Origin: Bugula neritina
Lineage: Eukaryota; Bryozoa; Gymnolaemata; Cheilostomatida; Bugulidae
DNA length: 64,000 nt
Direction of reading: 5' to 3'
Assembly (NCBI GenBank): GCA_964035545.1
Contig: OZ037767.1
Coordinates: 4,153,680-4,217,679, forward strand
The notes under the pieces are model-generated. The model worked only from the letters and a program-made list of their open reading frames with translations. It made no database searches and was not told the origin of the DNA. Position 1 is the first letter of the stretch. The number at the start of each line of letters is the position of its first letter. Below are positions 36,001-48,358 of the stretch, one piece after another. A program made the translations under genes and the position numbers.

Positions 36001-38926
36001 GCACGACGCCGTGTTCAGAGAACAGGGAGAATAAACTAGTGTCATCAGTTTCTAAAGGCAGGTTACGAACAAAGATGATAATTCCCAATTCATTTCTCTC
36101 AGCCACTGACGGGTCAGCTGCAGCATTAAAATCTCTCTTTCCCATTGGCGTCACCCGGCTAAAACATTTAGCAACAATATCTTATAAGTACATCTCACAG
36201 ATGCAGCCCTATATACTGTACCCAGTTTTACTCACTTTACTTTTTTTGTAAAGTGTGGACTCTCAGTTAATTTAACTAATGTTCGGTAAAATTGTCCCCA
36301 TGGTCAAATCAACTTTTTAAATGGAAACCATGAAGCTATAAAACCCACCTTTACAAACGACTTTCAAGTACAAGTACATATTTGTATATAACCAAATCAA
36401 GAGATTTCTCACAGTTCTATTAGCAAATTATGCAGCATTGTGCTTTAATTTGATTACGTTACAACTTTTTAGTAACTACCGAAGCTTTTAATTATCTGGC
36501 ATTGATGCTCACTATTCTACAATTAGGTGTGCATTTTAAATACATTTCCAATAAGAGATATATTAGAATCGCTTACTTATGGCCTCTTGGGTTTCTAATA
36601 GGTCCGACAGATCCCACGCTGTCAGGAACCTACAACACATAGAGCCTTTGTATTTTCCAGTGAAATTAAATTCTCACTGGATATAAAACATGAAACAAGC
36701 TTCATTGACCCTGAATGTCTACACTCAGTATTTATAAACAAAACTATAGAAAAGGCCTCAAAGTCAATGCAAACTAAACCTACTGCTATATGTGACCGAC
36801 ATAAATAAATACTTTAGCTTTCAAGAACAAAACCAAATGCATTTTTCGATGAAAATCTAGCCATCCATACCCTTTCAACTACGCCTTAATAGTGTGCCAA
36901 TATACCGCACCAAATATTTTCTAAAAATAGCTAAATAAATTATGCTAATATTAATTTTTCACTACTGTAAAACTACTGCCGTAAGAATCAAAAATGGTTT
37001 ATGAGAGGAAAATAACTCTACATGGCCAACGACATTGGCTGAATACTAGGGTGTGAATATCGGAACACGGAATTGATAGCCAAATTATCAAGAACTAGCT
37101 AGATGATATAAACTCACGTTTGTATGAGAGTACTTGACATTGATTGCTTTATCATAGCCGGCAGGAGTAGTACGATGTAGAGCAGCAATTGCAGCGTCAC
37201 ACTTGTCAGTGGTCATCAACAGCACAAACCCAGAACCTGTACATATCTCTGAAACATAATATAGTGGGAGGTTATATGTTTGCACAGTGCTGGGTAATAA
37301 CAGATACAGTAAGACTGCGAAACAAGTTCTAGTGACCTACAAGAGAAAAACCTACGCATCAGAATGAGTTACTAGGTAATGCAATAATATCCAATATGTT
37401 ATACTACATTTAAGTTTATTTATTTAGTTTTTTCTTATAACTACAGAGTGTATAGGCAGAGATACAAACACGTAAACAATATTATCAATAATTTGTAAAT
37501 TTTCTACCTGCCTTTTTTTTCACCAAGTACAAGTAATATTTTATAATAAATAAAAAATAACATATAATAAAGCTATTTATCTTCTAGTGAAATAGCAGAT
37601 GCTTTCATAAAGAACCAAACTTTTCATTCACGCTAATCAAGAGGTGCAGTGTAAGTTAGTTTGCCCAAATTATCAAGCTATATCCATATTAAAATAAATA
37701 TTTGTAACCAAAATCACTTCCATTATATGCAATTATTATTGAAATTGTTACAGATTTTCTGATGCATCAAGTTCATACTAATAGAAAATTTTGTATTTCT
37801 ATGGCAAGCACCTGTTCCAGGATGGCATAAAACTCTAGCCTGAATGATGGGTCCGTGGGCAGCAAACAGCTGATACAAGTGGCTTTCATCTGCAGAAGGC
37901 TGCAGGCCAGATATGTACAGATTTGTCTTTTTAGTTTTAACAGACTTTGGTCTGGCATAAGCTACCTGCAGAAAGGTGAAAGACATTCTTCAGATAACAA
38001 AATTTATGACTACGTGGGAAGTGATGTACGATTATATACGATCACAATAATAATTATTACAATTATTATTAATTATCATTATTAACAATTATAATCATGG
38101 TCGGAGCCGATGGATAGCTAAACAATTAACCAATAATTATAATAAGATTACATTTACAAATACTTAAACCCGAACATTAGAACAAAAAATGGTAAATGAA
38201 ATTAAATTTACTATAGAAGTATCTAAAGATCTATCAAATTATACATGCTGCCAAACAAATTATTTCATATATTCTCATGTAACACATATGTAGTTGCACA
38301 AGTACAAAGCAAACAAATTACAATGATTCATACTATCACATATTTTAGTTTGCACTTTTCTAGATAGTAAACCCTCCCTTTTATCACATATATTTACATA
38401 TAGGATTAATAATTTTTTACTATGTAGAGTAATTAATTAAACATAATATTTTATTACACGCACAATATCCACCCTACCTTCAGTGTTTTATGCTGTACTT
38501 TATGCCCGTTTATTGTTTGAATGGCCTTTTCAGCATCTTCTGTGGTCTCATAATTGACAAACCCGTAGCCTAAAGTGCTTCCTGTTTTCATGTCCCGTAC
38601 AACCTTGAAACTCGATAGCTAAATCAGATTTACCAAATCACTTAGGTGTAAGTTTAATTTATCACAGCATTGTGTGTAATTGTCTATAAACATGTGTAGG
38701 TTGACAATTAAATCAAAGGAAATAGTTGGATTTAAAACTTGTTACTACATTATATTGACTAAGAAGAGAAAATGTAGGGAAAAGAATAATCACTCACTGT
38801 TCCAACAGCTGAGAAGATGGATCGAAATTCATCATCTGAAAAAACTGGAGGCAAGTAATTTACAATCAAATTAGTTTTAGATATTTCAATTTCTTGAGAA
38901 TCTTGGCCTGAATTTTCATCTGCCAT
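33014..38926 (-). CDS. ELAV/Hu-like RNA-binding protein with a Met/Gln/Asn-rich C-terminal extension
   Basis: Predicted to bind AU/U-rich RNA through three RRMs and act in mRNA splicing or stability. Coding exons: 38926-38798, 38618-38478, 37965-37812, 37248-37118, 36629-36577, 36158-35996, 35254-35105, 34543-34487, 34135-33014; 699 residues with consistent phases. RRM1 (about 18-93) has RNP2 LIVNYLP and RNP1 LGYGFVNY, matching ELAV exactly in layout. RRM2 (about 105-181) has LYISGL and a divergent RNP1 (GSGFVLLM). After a short hinge, RRM3 (about 229-303) has IFVRNL and [12 protein letters not shown] proteins normally end here. This one continues with about 390 residues dominated by [12 protein letters not shown]-type repeats and ends in [13 protein letters not shown]...GLFDY. 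The last donor before the tail (exon 7, GTTTGA) and the exon 3 donor (GTGCTT) are weak. The gene is divergent from DNase II, 1.7 kb away. Confidence 0.88.
35265..35540. repeat. Two-copy 141-bp direct repeat in an ELAV-like intron
   Basis: The block beginning GAACATACTTAGACATAA near 35268 recurs near 35409 (GAACATACTTGGACATAA) with about 10% differences. It includes the words GCACACATG, AATAGTTGCTCA and GATGTGCTGTAAGTCTTTAG. The first copy starts about 10 bp from the acceptor of exon 7. Confidence 0.85.
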
Positions 38927-39199
38927 TATTGTCAACAAAAATCTAGAAAATATGTAATACGAATGTTTACAAGGCTTAGGTCTATTGTTTTACAAACTTT
39001 AGTATGAGCATAGTATATTATATATAGCTGAGTCCAAGTAACATTGACTTGGGTATTTACAGACTCGAGGTTTTAAAATCTAATGACCCAAATTGACTTG
39101 CAGAAAACCATGGACTCGCTTGATTAATGGACTCAATAATTTTATTGATTTGCTGCGAATCTTTAAGAAAATTTCAAGTCAAAACCAATCATATTCAGT

Positions 39200-39620
39200 T
39201 ATTCTTATGGATAATCATAATCATAATCTGATAATGATCGTATTTGTCATTATCGTTATGAATATCATTATGATAATCAATATCTACTACCACTATCAGT
39301 ATCTTTGTGATTATGATTATCACTTCAAGTTTAAGCTTATTATTATCATTATGATTATGAGAACCATAATCATAATGATCATCATCATGATGATCACAAG
39401 GCCACTGGGCACTAATAGTGATCAGTGATGATCAACTTATAATGATAAACATAGTCAAATTGAACTGGAAATTCAAAAGCAAATTCAATCATTAAATTCA
39501 ATAAATGACATTGATTGTGAAAATGATTATGATGATTATCAAATTTAAATGATCATCATCAATCATTCAATGATCATATTAAATATTTCATTATGATTAT
39601 AATTATTTGATTTTAAAATT
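39200..39620. repeat. Imperfect (ATGATTATC)-type simple repeat
   Basis: Degenerate low-complexity DNA made of ATCAT, ATGAT, AATCAT and TATGATTAT words on both strands, giving many short inverted repeats. The 111-codon frame across it encodes only Ile/Met/Asn-rich sequence and is not a gene. Confidence 0.75.
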
Positions 39621-40218
39621 TAATGTCAAATTTCGTTGTTAGGCCCACAAAATTGACTGATTTGATGAATATTGACTTGACTTGCTATAATTTTATAATT
39701 ATAATTATTTATTAAGCGCAAAACTTGAAATCATTTATCATAATTTTCATTAATATTATATTTAATTTTATTATTATTTAAACTTATTAAAATAAAACTA
39801 AAAAGAGGTCCGCCATGTGTATTTTAGTGCATGGGTCCGCACAAAACAGTTTACGGTAAGTCAGTTTCGTAATCTGAGTTATGCCAAAATGAGAAAACGG
39901 GTTTTAAGGCTTTTGCACCAGCGATTCTATTAAGTATATTTCCACTAAGGATGGCGTGAACCCTTTGATGTCATCATTGCACAATAACTTTAACAAATTG
40001 GCAATGAAATTAAAATTTTAAGATAACTTTTGCCTTGTGTTTATGTAATATTTTTTCAGTGAAACAGAACTTAAAAGTAAATTTTAATAACGATGTTGAT
40101 TTACTAATGATATAATGAATCTGTTCAATGAACACAACGTTATTCAAACTAAAACTTAAATTGAAAGTGAAACTGAGAGTGAGTTGAATGACTCAGACTT
40201 GAAGCTGGACGTCTACTT

Positions 40219-40264
40219 CTAGTAGTAGTGGTAGTAGTAGTAGTAGTAGTAGTAGTAGTACTAG
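40219..40264. repeat. (AGT)n trinucleotide microsatellite
   Basis: About 14 consecutive AGT/GTA units with one GGT interruption, 350 bp upstream of the DNase II start codon. Confidence 0.95.
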
Positions 40265-40617
40265 TACAAGTGCTCTATTTCTAATATTATAGATTATTGC
40301 TATCGCTGGAATTTATCACAATATGATGGTATTCATGTTAATAACTTTAATCTATTACTATTAGTCTATTAGTATTACTATTAGTATTAGGCCATTTTAA
40401 TGCGAGTCTCAACAGGCAGGATGAGAATGGGAACTTTACAATTACTGATCAGAAATTGAAAAATAAAATACTAGAAATTCAAATTAAAAAGACTTTAGTA
40501 ATAGTATGACTCAAGTTTAGATTTATATTTGTGACTCTTTTATTCATTGTTTTTCTGAGTAAAGTTCCTAATTTATTGTTTGTAGCTATAAATTTTGCAG
40601 ACCTGTAAAAATATACT

Positions 40618-43600
40618 ATGGGCGCCTTTGTGCTGCAAGTTATAATCTTGTTGATGTCGTTATGCAATCTACTCAATGCTGCCATATCTTGTTATGGAAA
40701 TGACAAGAAACCAGTTGACTGGTGAGGTTTTTTACAATTATTTTATAAATATCTATTCAAGTCTAGTACTTTCTTGTTTATGTCAACTGTATGTTCTACA
40801 GACGAAAATAAATCAAATCTCAATTTATTTTTATATAGTCCCACACAAATTGCTATTTCTTATAGGTTTATAGTGTATAAGCTACCCGTGTATTACACGA
40901 AAAAGCTAAATGCAAAATATACATTCCCTCCTCACCTCTACATGGACAGCCGCAACCCTAACTTTCAGTTTCTTACTCAATCACTCAACGAAACATCCCA
41001 GGCAGTGGCCTATACTCTTCAACAGGCATACGCAAATAGGCAATCACCAGTACGTCTTTATTCTAACTTTTCTTGTATTCGCACTAAAAGTTAAATAATT
41101 TTGAAAAGTAAAATAGATTAAGGTCTCAATAGTTGCATCTTTTGCTTACAATATTCAAATCCTTTGTAACCTCACCAATGGCGCTTACCGAGGTTCTTTA
41201 ATTAGTTGTGTTAGTTGAATTGTTTATCTACAATATAAGACCTATCTCATGCAGCTTTGTGAAAATGCTTGTTTCTGTACAGGATGTGGGATATATATTC
41301 TACAATGACGAGAAGCCTTTGGCTGCTGGAGGTGGCGTCACTGAGAAATATGGACATACTAAAGGTCTGTTCTATGCGTTAATATCAGTATCTGACAGTT
41401 GATAGTAACCTTTATATAATTAGTTAAGAAAGCCCTCATAGTTATATCCAATGGACAAACTCCAGCCGTGTTCTATAGTTTAATTACTGTCTTCATTTTA
41501 TTTCATTACGCCACGTAGTCCAGCTAAATTTTGTTGATCATCTTATTGCTTCTACAATAAAATTTGCACATTTTGTCATCTGGCCAATCTTAACAGAGAT
41601 AAATTTAGCATATCAGGTTTTCCATCTGCTGAGAGTTTAGATATTTCACTTTTTTAGTTAATCTAGGTGAACTTTTAATGAGTTGCTTATTTAATTTATA
41701 ATATTTTTCTATTAGGTGTGACTATATTTGATGAGAGTACTGCAGTGTGGCTTATCCACAGTGTACCCAAGTTTCCTCCTCCCACCAACACTTCGTACAG
41801 CTACCCTGACACTGGCCTCTACTACGGGCAACATATGATGTGTGTCAGCGTCTCAACGGCTGATGATGTCTCTAACATAGGTATGTGTGTAGATGACAGC
41901 GTCTGTCTCTAACATAAGTATGTGTGTATGTAGGTGAGTGTCTATTATAAGTTGAACCTGTAAGTGCTAACTTCTGACTCTAACCACAAGGTATGTTTTT
42001 AACTTAATGTAGTTAACCTCCAGTAAATTATGTAACATTTACCATCTCTGATAAGTCAAATCATTTAGTGAATTGCTGCCACATAATGAATCGTGGAAAT
42101 ACCAGTTCTGTTTTGTTTGTTTTAGGACTACAGCTGACCTACAATCAACCTTGGGTGTATGATTACCAAATTCCGCCTCAGCTGGGTGATAAATATCCCA
42201 CCATGTTGAATGTCATTACTGGTGTTCAACATTCGCATGACAGCCATGTGGAGCTAATTCACAGCTCGGTTCAGCAGACAGTCTTCATTGTGTTTGCCAA
42301 GTCTCCTAGCTTCAATCAAGGTAAGCGTAGTTCTAAGTCTAAGGTAAGCATAGTCCTAAGTCTAAGATAAGCATAGTTCTAAGTCTAAGGTTTCATATTG
42401 TACCCATTTCTTCTTGAAAAATTAGTTCTCTTGGCAATTCATATGCACTTTCCAATATTGCAGGTTTTTCTTCGCCAAATTTAATTAACCTTTTGTCTGT
42501 GATGTCTTTAACTGTTGATTTGTGAGATATTCGTGATAGTAACTTTGATAACATCATGGCTTTTCATATAAGTGAAGGTGTCTCAAATACATCAGCTGGT
42601 TATAATTAGCTTTGTGTTTCGACCACATAGTTTAAGACATGCTTGATTCTATCAAGTTGAAATTTGATACATTCTAACTTTAACTCAAGTTGTTGGCTAC
42701 TTTCAATACTAATAAAATATTCTAGTGGTTGATAAGCGCTGAGTGAACTTCTATTGTAAACCTACAGTACATTTCCCTAGGACTATATGTTCTCTCTCTC
42801 ATATTGTAAGATACAAGGTTATACACTCTCTCTCTCTCATACTGTCAGATACAGGACTTTGTACTCTCTCATGTTGTAGATTTGTACTCAGCTATGGTTG
42901 CTCCATCTCTGCAGTGCAACCTGTTGACAGAAACTTGGCAGAACGGACCAAAGAGTGGTAATTTACCCTCAGCCTGCAACCAGACCTACAAGGTTGGTGT
43001 TTGTGCTTCTAGTCACCTAATAATAAGTACATGTAAGGATATTAACTGTTTTTTTTGCTAGGTACAACTAAGAATTTTATATATATGCTGTAGATGTGTT
43101 TAAAAGGTTCTGTATTATGATTAGAAATAGCATAGTTAGTTACACAATAAATAGCACCCCTGGGACTTAATGCTATTTACTATATTGTGTATTCAAACTT
43201 GTTTTTTCTCTCAACATTTTGGCATTAATATGGGTTACCTTTGTGAAACTCATATTGTTATATCCAGGATACTGGTTGTTGATTTTCACTGTATATATGC
43301 TGTGTAGGTGGAGACAGTGTTGAGTATAGCTAACAAACAGCTCAATATCAGTTACTCTAATCATATGGATCATTCTAAGTTGGCAGTCTGCAGTGACTCA
43401 GGCTATATATGTGTTGGTGACATAAACAGACAGGTGAGTTATATGTAAGCGACATGAGCAGACAGGTAAGTTATGTGTCAGTGACATGAACAAACAGGTG
43501 AGTTATGTGTCAGTGACATGAACAGACAGGTGAGTTATGTGTCAGTGACATGAACAGACAGGTAAGTTATGTGTCAGTGACATGAACAAACAGGTGAGTT

Positions 43601-44059
43601 ATGTGTCAGTGACATGAACAGACAGGTGAGTTATGTGTCAGTGACATGAACAGACAGGTGAGTTATGTGCCAGTGACATGAACAGACAGGTGAGTTAGGT
43701 ATTATTGACATGAATATTAAAGCATATAATATTTAATAGTCTGTGATTATTTTATTAAACTCTGCCAATGATTAATTTGTCTGTTACTCTTTCAGGTATC
43801 AGTTCTGTCTGCAATGCTATTTGAAATAATCCTTTCCTAATTCTTTAGTCTGATATATCCAATCAAACTATTTAGAAATGACTCACACTGCATACTGTTT
43901 TTAAAAAGAAAGTCAACTTAATACATGTTTCTGTTGTAGAGCCATCAACTGGTTCGTGGAGGTGGCACTGTATGTTTCTTTGACTTGGGAGTACAGAAAC
44001 AGTACATGTCTCTCATTCAATCCATTGACACGTGCAAGCAATATAGATCCAATGAGTAG
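40618..44059 (+). CDS. Deoxyribonuclease II (acid, lysosomal), eight coding exons
   Basis: Acid endonuclease of lysosomes/phagosomes that cuts DNA to 3'-phosphate ends. Coding exons: 40618-40721, 40866-41049, 41283-41364, 41716-41880, 42126-42320, 42880-42992, 43308-43433, 43940-44059; 362 residues, the usual family length. The first 22 residues (MGAFVLQVIILLMSLCNLLN..) form a signal peptide, followed by the conserved ISCYGNDKKPVDWFIVYKLP. The pseudodimeric PLD-like HxK motifs are both present: GHTKG (His121, Lys123) and the catalytic DHSK (His303, Lys305). Other family landmarks are WLIHSVPKFPPP, YYGQHMMCVSVS and QLTYNQPWVYDY. Several Asn-X-Ser/Thr sites fit a secreted glycoprotein. Three or four introns carry splice-junction tandem repeats. 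A poly(A) signal AATAAA lies at 44767. Confidence 0.95.
41868..41935 (+). repeat. Duplicated exon-end/donor block after DNase II exon 4
   Basis: GTCTCTAACATAG|GTATGTGTGTA at the true donor (41868-41891) is followed 37 bp later by GTCTCTAACATAAGTATGTGTGTA. The last 13 exon bases and the donor are therefore present twice. Confidence 0.85.
42318..42390 (+). repeat. 23-bp donor-containing triplet repeat after DNase II exon 5
   Basis: Starting exactly at the exon border, AAG|GTAAGCGTAGTTCTAAG is repeated at 42318, 42341 and 42364 with a period of 23 bp. The third copy has ATAAGC instead of GTAAGC, so two copies keep a consensus donor. Confidence 0.9.
42786..42884 (+). repeat. Tandem acceptor-like blocks before DNase II exon 6
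   Basis: Three successive blocks of about 40-50 bp, each a CTCTCTC tract followed by ATATTGTAAG|AT, ATACTGTCAG|AT or ATGTTGTAG|AT. Only the last, at 42879, is the frame-correct acceptor. The first exon bases (ATTTGTACTC) are echoed by TTTGTACTC and TTATACACTC in the upstream units. Confidence 0.65.
43416..43715 (+). repeat. 32-bp donor-containing minisatellite after DNase II exon 7
   Basis: The end of exon 7 plus its donor (GACATAAACAGACAG|GTGAGTTATGTG) is the first of nine head-to-tail copies. The eight intronic copies read GACATGAACAGACAGGTGAG with period 32 bp and few differences. All eight keep a consensus GTGAGT or GTAAGT donor. Because 32 is not a multiple of 3, and each unit contains an in-frame TGA in some phase, use of a downstream donor would normally end the protein before exon 8. 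Confidence 0.95.
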
Positions 44060-44766
44060 ACCACTTCTATGTGGTGGAGATAATACCATTATGGTTTTTG
44101 TTGCCATGTAAATTAAATTTAGGCTTTTCAGCATTGTGTTGCTGCACATAAAACATGTATATATGATATTGATATTTAGCATGGCATTAGACACAGGGAG
44201 TCTAGCTGTTGAGAATGATCTGGAAAAGTTTGCCAATTATTTTAACTGTGATTGGTTAGTTGATCTGTTTTCAATACTCTAACAAATTTAAGAAACATTA
44301 GCAGTTGTCTTACCAATTTAAGACAGGTGTATTTGTTATTGTGCTTTATACAATGATGTTGATGTGTTGAAGGCAATCATTACTATTAGACAATTAATGT
44401 TAGAATGCTTATAATTTTACAACTATATCATATTTTTGTACCAATTTTTATTATTTGTGTATAAATTCTTTTATTTTATGCTCTCAGAATTATTTTGAAA
44501 TTTTTGTTTCTATTCTCATTTTTTTGTGTCTATGCAACAGCACAATTTTTTATTCGATGCACATTTTTTTGTAATATTGATATTCAGTAGCCTATTTTGT
44601 AATTCTCTCTTGTAGTAGAACAAGCATATCAATTATATATCTAAATTTAATACCATGTTTGAGACATTAAAAGTTTTAAATATTATATATTTTTATTAAT
44701 TTATGTATTTTTACCAATTTTATTTTTGTATATATAAAGTTGTTTTTTGTAAGTTTAAGGTGAGTT

Positions 44767-44772
44767 AATAAA
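44767..44772 (+). terminator. Poly(A) signal of DNase II
   Basis: AATAAA 708 bp after the stop codon, followed by a T-rich stretch. It is the first canonical hexamer downstream of the stop that I noticed. Confidence 0.5.
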
Positions 44773-47700
44773 GAGATGGATTACTATTGTTTTACTTTGT
44801 CATGTAATGATAAATGCTGTCATAAAACAAACATAGGAAGGATTAGGGTAAGGCAGCAGAATGGCTGTGTATTTGGAACATTAAAAGGGTACTTAAAAGC
44901 AGAACTTTCATGATGAAATGTAATTCTGCGTCGTTCATAGTTGCTGTTTTTTGCATTAACAAGTGCACAGCATCAAAACATTGATGCCTCCCGATTGTCA
45001 TTTCTGTTTGCCAAAAACACAGTCAAACTTAAGCGGGAAATTGTCTCCATAGGCTGTCATGTTCATGTTTGATGGAAGATTGCTAATAATTAAATCAACT
45101 TTTTGTGCAAAATATTTTTTTGATTAAAATGTGATCTAGTGTGTAGCTCTTGTACGATTGTTGTGATAAAAATTCCTCTCTTTCTGAGTACAATATAGTA
45201 AACTAGGCCACCTTTTGCTTTAATTCTTACTGGTGTCTCATTTTATTGTGTTTACAAATTACATCACACCAAATTGACACCTCACCAGCTTGGCACCATC
45301 AAGACCAATAACAACTCAAAAGTACGTAACCATGACAACTTTTAAAAACAATAAACTTTTTGTGACACGTGAGCAAAAATGAAATATAAATAATTGTATT
45401 TACCATCAGTAGAGAAAAGCAATGCTTTAGGGGCTTATTAATATATTGCTATACTATACAACAACCTGCTGACTAGCACATGCTTTTGTCAATAGGCTGC
45501 ACTGTAGACACAGCTTGTCTGCAAAAGTCACATACAATATGTAAATGCTGTATATACTTCAGTTTACACAACTTTTAAATTATCTGCTGTAATAAAAGCA
45601 TAAGTTTCTTCTATCGCGAAGGTAGGGGAAATGGAACTCTGTTCTGTGCTGATGAGGGGACAAATCCCGAAGCAACTGCTGTACACAGATTGCAGCAATG
45701 TTTGTATATGCACATTTCAGCAGCTATCTATAACCATGCAACTATATTTTGTTGAGTTGTTTATATTGTTATGAAAAACCTTCACTTCTATGTCATGGTT
45801 GCAAAAGCAGGTGCAAATTGAAGCTGCTTAACGTTACGGATATGACTACTTCATAACACAAACTCATTTACTATAATATCGTAGCTATTTTTATGCGCAT
45901 TGTAACATTTTGCAGGTTTGAACTTTGATGAATGTTTTTGCATGCCTCGTATTAAAAGAATTTATTGACAATTTGTCATTAATTTACAATACCACCAGTT
46001 TGCCAAGTTACTATCTTATTGGTAATGTTACAAAGCAATTTTTATGCTGAATGCACAAATATAAAATATCTAGGCTCTTTATAGATTTATGTATGTTGTA
46101 ACAGCCAAAAGCCTATTTCAAATCAGGATCTACATGAAATGTTACCATAAGCTGGTGATTTATTAATACAGTTTCAGTTAATCTACCTCATATGACGGTG
46201 TGTGTTCATCAGGCGATCACCCATCCATGTATGAACTGCTAGTATAGTACCAACTTTTCTACTGAGTTTTATACAAGATAAGCCGATTTTTCAACTTGAG
46301 ACTAACAAATACCTCATCAGCCATGGCAAGGTATTGGCGAAGAAACACCAACTAACAGAACTATGTGGGGCAGGCGAGCAACTACCAGAAGCATTTTAGT
46401 AAGTGTACGAAGAAATATACCACAACTTATCTCTTTCTGGCAGCTGATCAGAGAATGTATGTATGGTGCTAATAGTAGTAGCGTGTACCTGCATGTCAAA
46501 GAGAATATTCTGCTTCACTTGTTTACTTACAAACATTCTAAACGAACTGACACTCATATCTCTAAGAGGTAATAAAGAAGTAACCCTCTTTTACTCATAA
46601 GATCTAATTAATAAATTCTGCTACGTCAGTCACTTCGTGTGGTACTTTCTTAGTTTAGGTTTCAGTGAGCAACTGAATTGAGTGAAGTTCTGAAGATTGA
46701 TGTTTTGGATTTTAGAATACCCTAGCTACCAAGTATATAGTGTTGTCTAACAGTCACACTTAACTCATCAACTCGTTTCATTGCTTTGTCTGGCAGCAAA
46801 GCAGCCTTAAAGTTTGCTGGCCAATCATGTTAGTACGTTTGCACCTTAAAGAATGAACAATGCTTTGACAAACATCAGTAGTATTGTAATCAGCATATAA
46901 TATTGCTGAAGACAAAAATCTACATAAGAAGTGGGCTTTTTCTAATGCTGCAGAATTCGTACATAACTCATTATTGAAATCATGTCAACCAGAACATTTT
47001 TAGAACCTTCATTTCAATGCATCATAACTAAATTCGATTTTTTGAGGAAAAACTGCTGAATCATGCATTGTAAAACATTTCAAAACCAGTAAATGACTCT
47101 CCATAAATTAATCTCAATTATTATTTCTCTGCTATTTGAAAATAGATTTCCCTGGTGTTTTGCTTAACATCAATGTTTTTGCATGCATATTATGCTATAA
47201 ATTTAAAATATATATTATTACACAAGCATAAACCTATATGCATACTTCACTAGAATAGATCATTGCACAGTATTGTCTCATTACTTCCAAGTCTAAAGCA
47301 CACACACATGGTAAGGACTTGTGTGATTTATACAATGATACGTGCTCAAAGCTCAGCATTCCCAACTGCTATGCACTTAACATTTAGTCTTCACTGTAAA
47401 GGCAGAACCTTTTGCTGAAATGTAACTCTGCAGAAAAGCATCCACGTAGCGGCTGTCTCTGTGTGCATAGCAATACTATACTGATTAGTGCAACTAAAAT
47501 CTCTCAATTTTAAATAAATACTTTTTATCCGTGACCATATAAAAGTTAGCTACTGCATAAAGCATAGAATGCTTTTACATTGCAGTAGACAATAAAGCAT
47601 GCAAAATGACTTTTGTAAACATAGCCTTACATGTGGTAGAAACTTTCAAAAGGTTCTCCGTGGACTGCAAGGTTACTAAAAGAGAATTGGTTTTACTTGC

Positions 47701-48358
47701 CTTGTGTGAATACATAAATTAATTGTACTTAATTTTATAAAACTATTTTTTAGAACTTCTCTTTGTTTAATGCATTTTTCATACAATCAACTACATGAAC
47801 ATTGTAGTATCAAGATATATGCTTTTTTTAAACGCAGAGTATAAAATATCTTGTGATAATGAACTGATGATGTAACATACAATAATTAGTTTTCTAAGAT
47901 CTTAATGACTCGTGACATTTCTCTAAGTAACCTAGCAGGGAAGCATTTACAGTTAATAAGCAGTCATGCAGAAACCATTGCACCTGCTATATGTACCTTA
48001 GTAATTACTTTAAAAGTTGCTCATTCTAACTAATATAACTTATAGCTGCATCATATTTAATAGTATTAATTAGTTCAACTTAATAATCAATATACCATAG
48101 CATTCACACTAATGCAGATGGGTTGGTAAATAAACAAGTTAGGTCTTTAGTATGAGGTGTGAGAAAGCTAGCTCATCCAATTGCTACTTTATCATAATTT
48201 CAGACCGGGTTTTGCCTACATAGTTTGTGACATGTTCAGCCCAACCTAAAATTCCTTCTACTGAATTGTGACTTACAAATTATTTGTATGTTTGTTTGTT
48301 TGTTTGTTTATTTGACTGTTTACACACAGTTTATTTACTATTCACTGTCTGATTGTAG
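44773..48358. other. Intergenic / possible upstream introns of the membrane-protein gene
   Basis: No recognisable exon. Because the next exon (48359) begins at a splice acceptor without an ATG, its 5' exons should lie somewhere in this interval. A frame at 47606 (MTFVNIALHVVETFKRFSVD, then a GT) is one possibility, but it does not look like a signal peptide. A (GTTT)n run lies at about 48288-48310. Confidence 0.4.

Larger units (their letters stand above)
38927..40617. other. Divergent intergenic region between ELAV-like gene and DNase II
   Basis: No gene recognised. The left half holds ATCATNATG-type simple sequence (about 39200-39620), and the right half contains a (TAG)n/(GTA)n trinucleotide run. 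It should contain both promoters, but no TATA box was convincing. Confidence 0.5.

Noticed and set aside
39093-39428. 111-codon Ile/Met/Asn-rich frame
   Set aside because: Low-complexity ATCATNATG DNA upstream of the ELAV-like gene; not protein-like.
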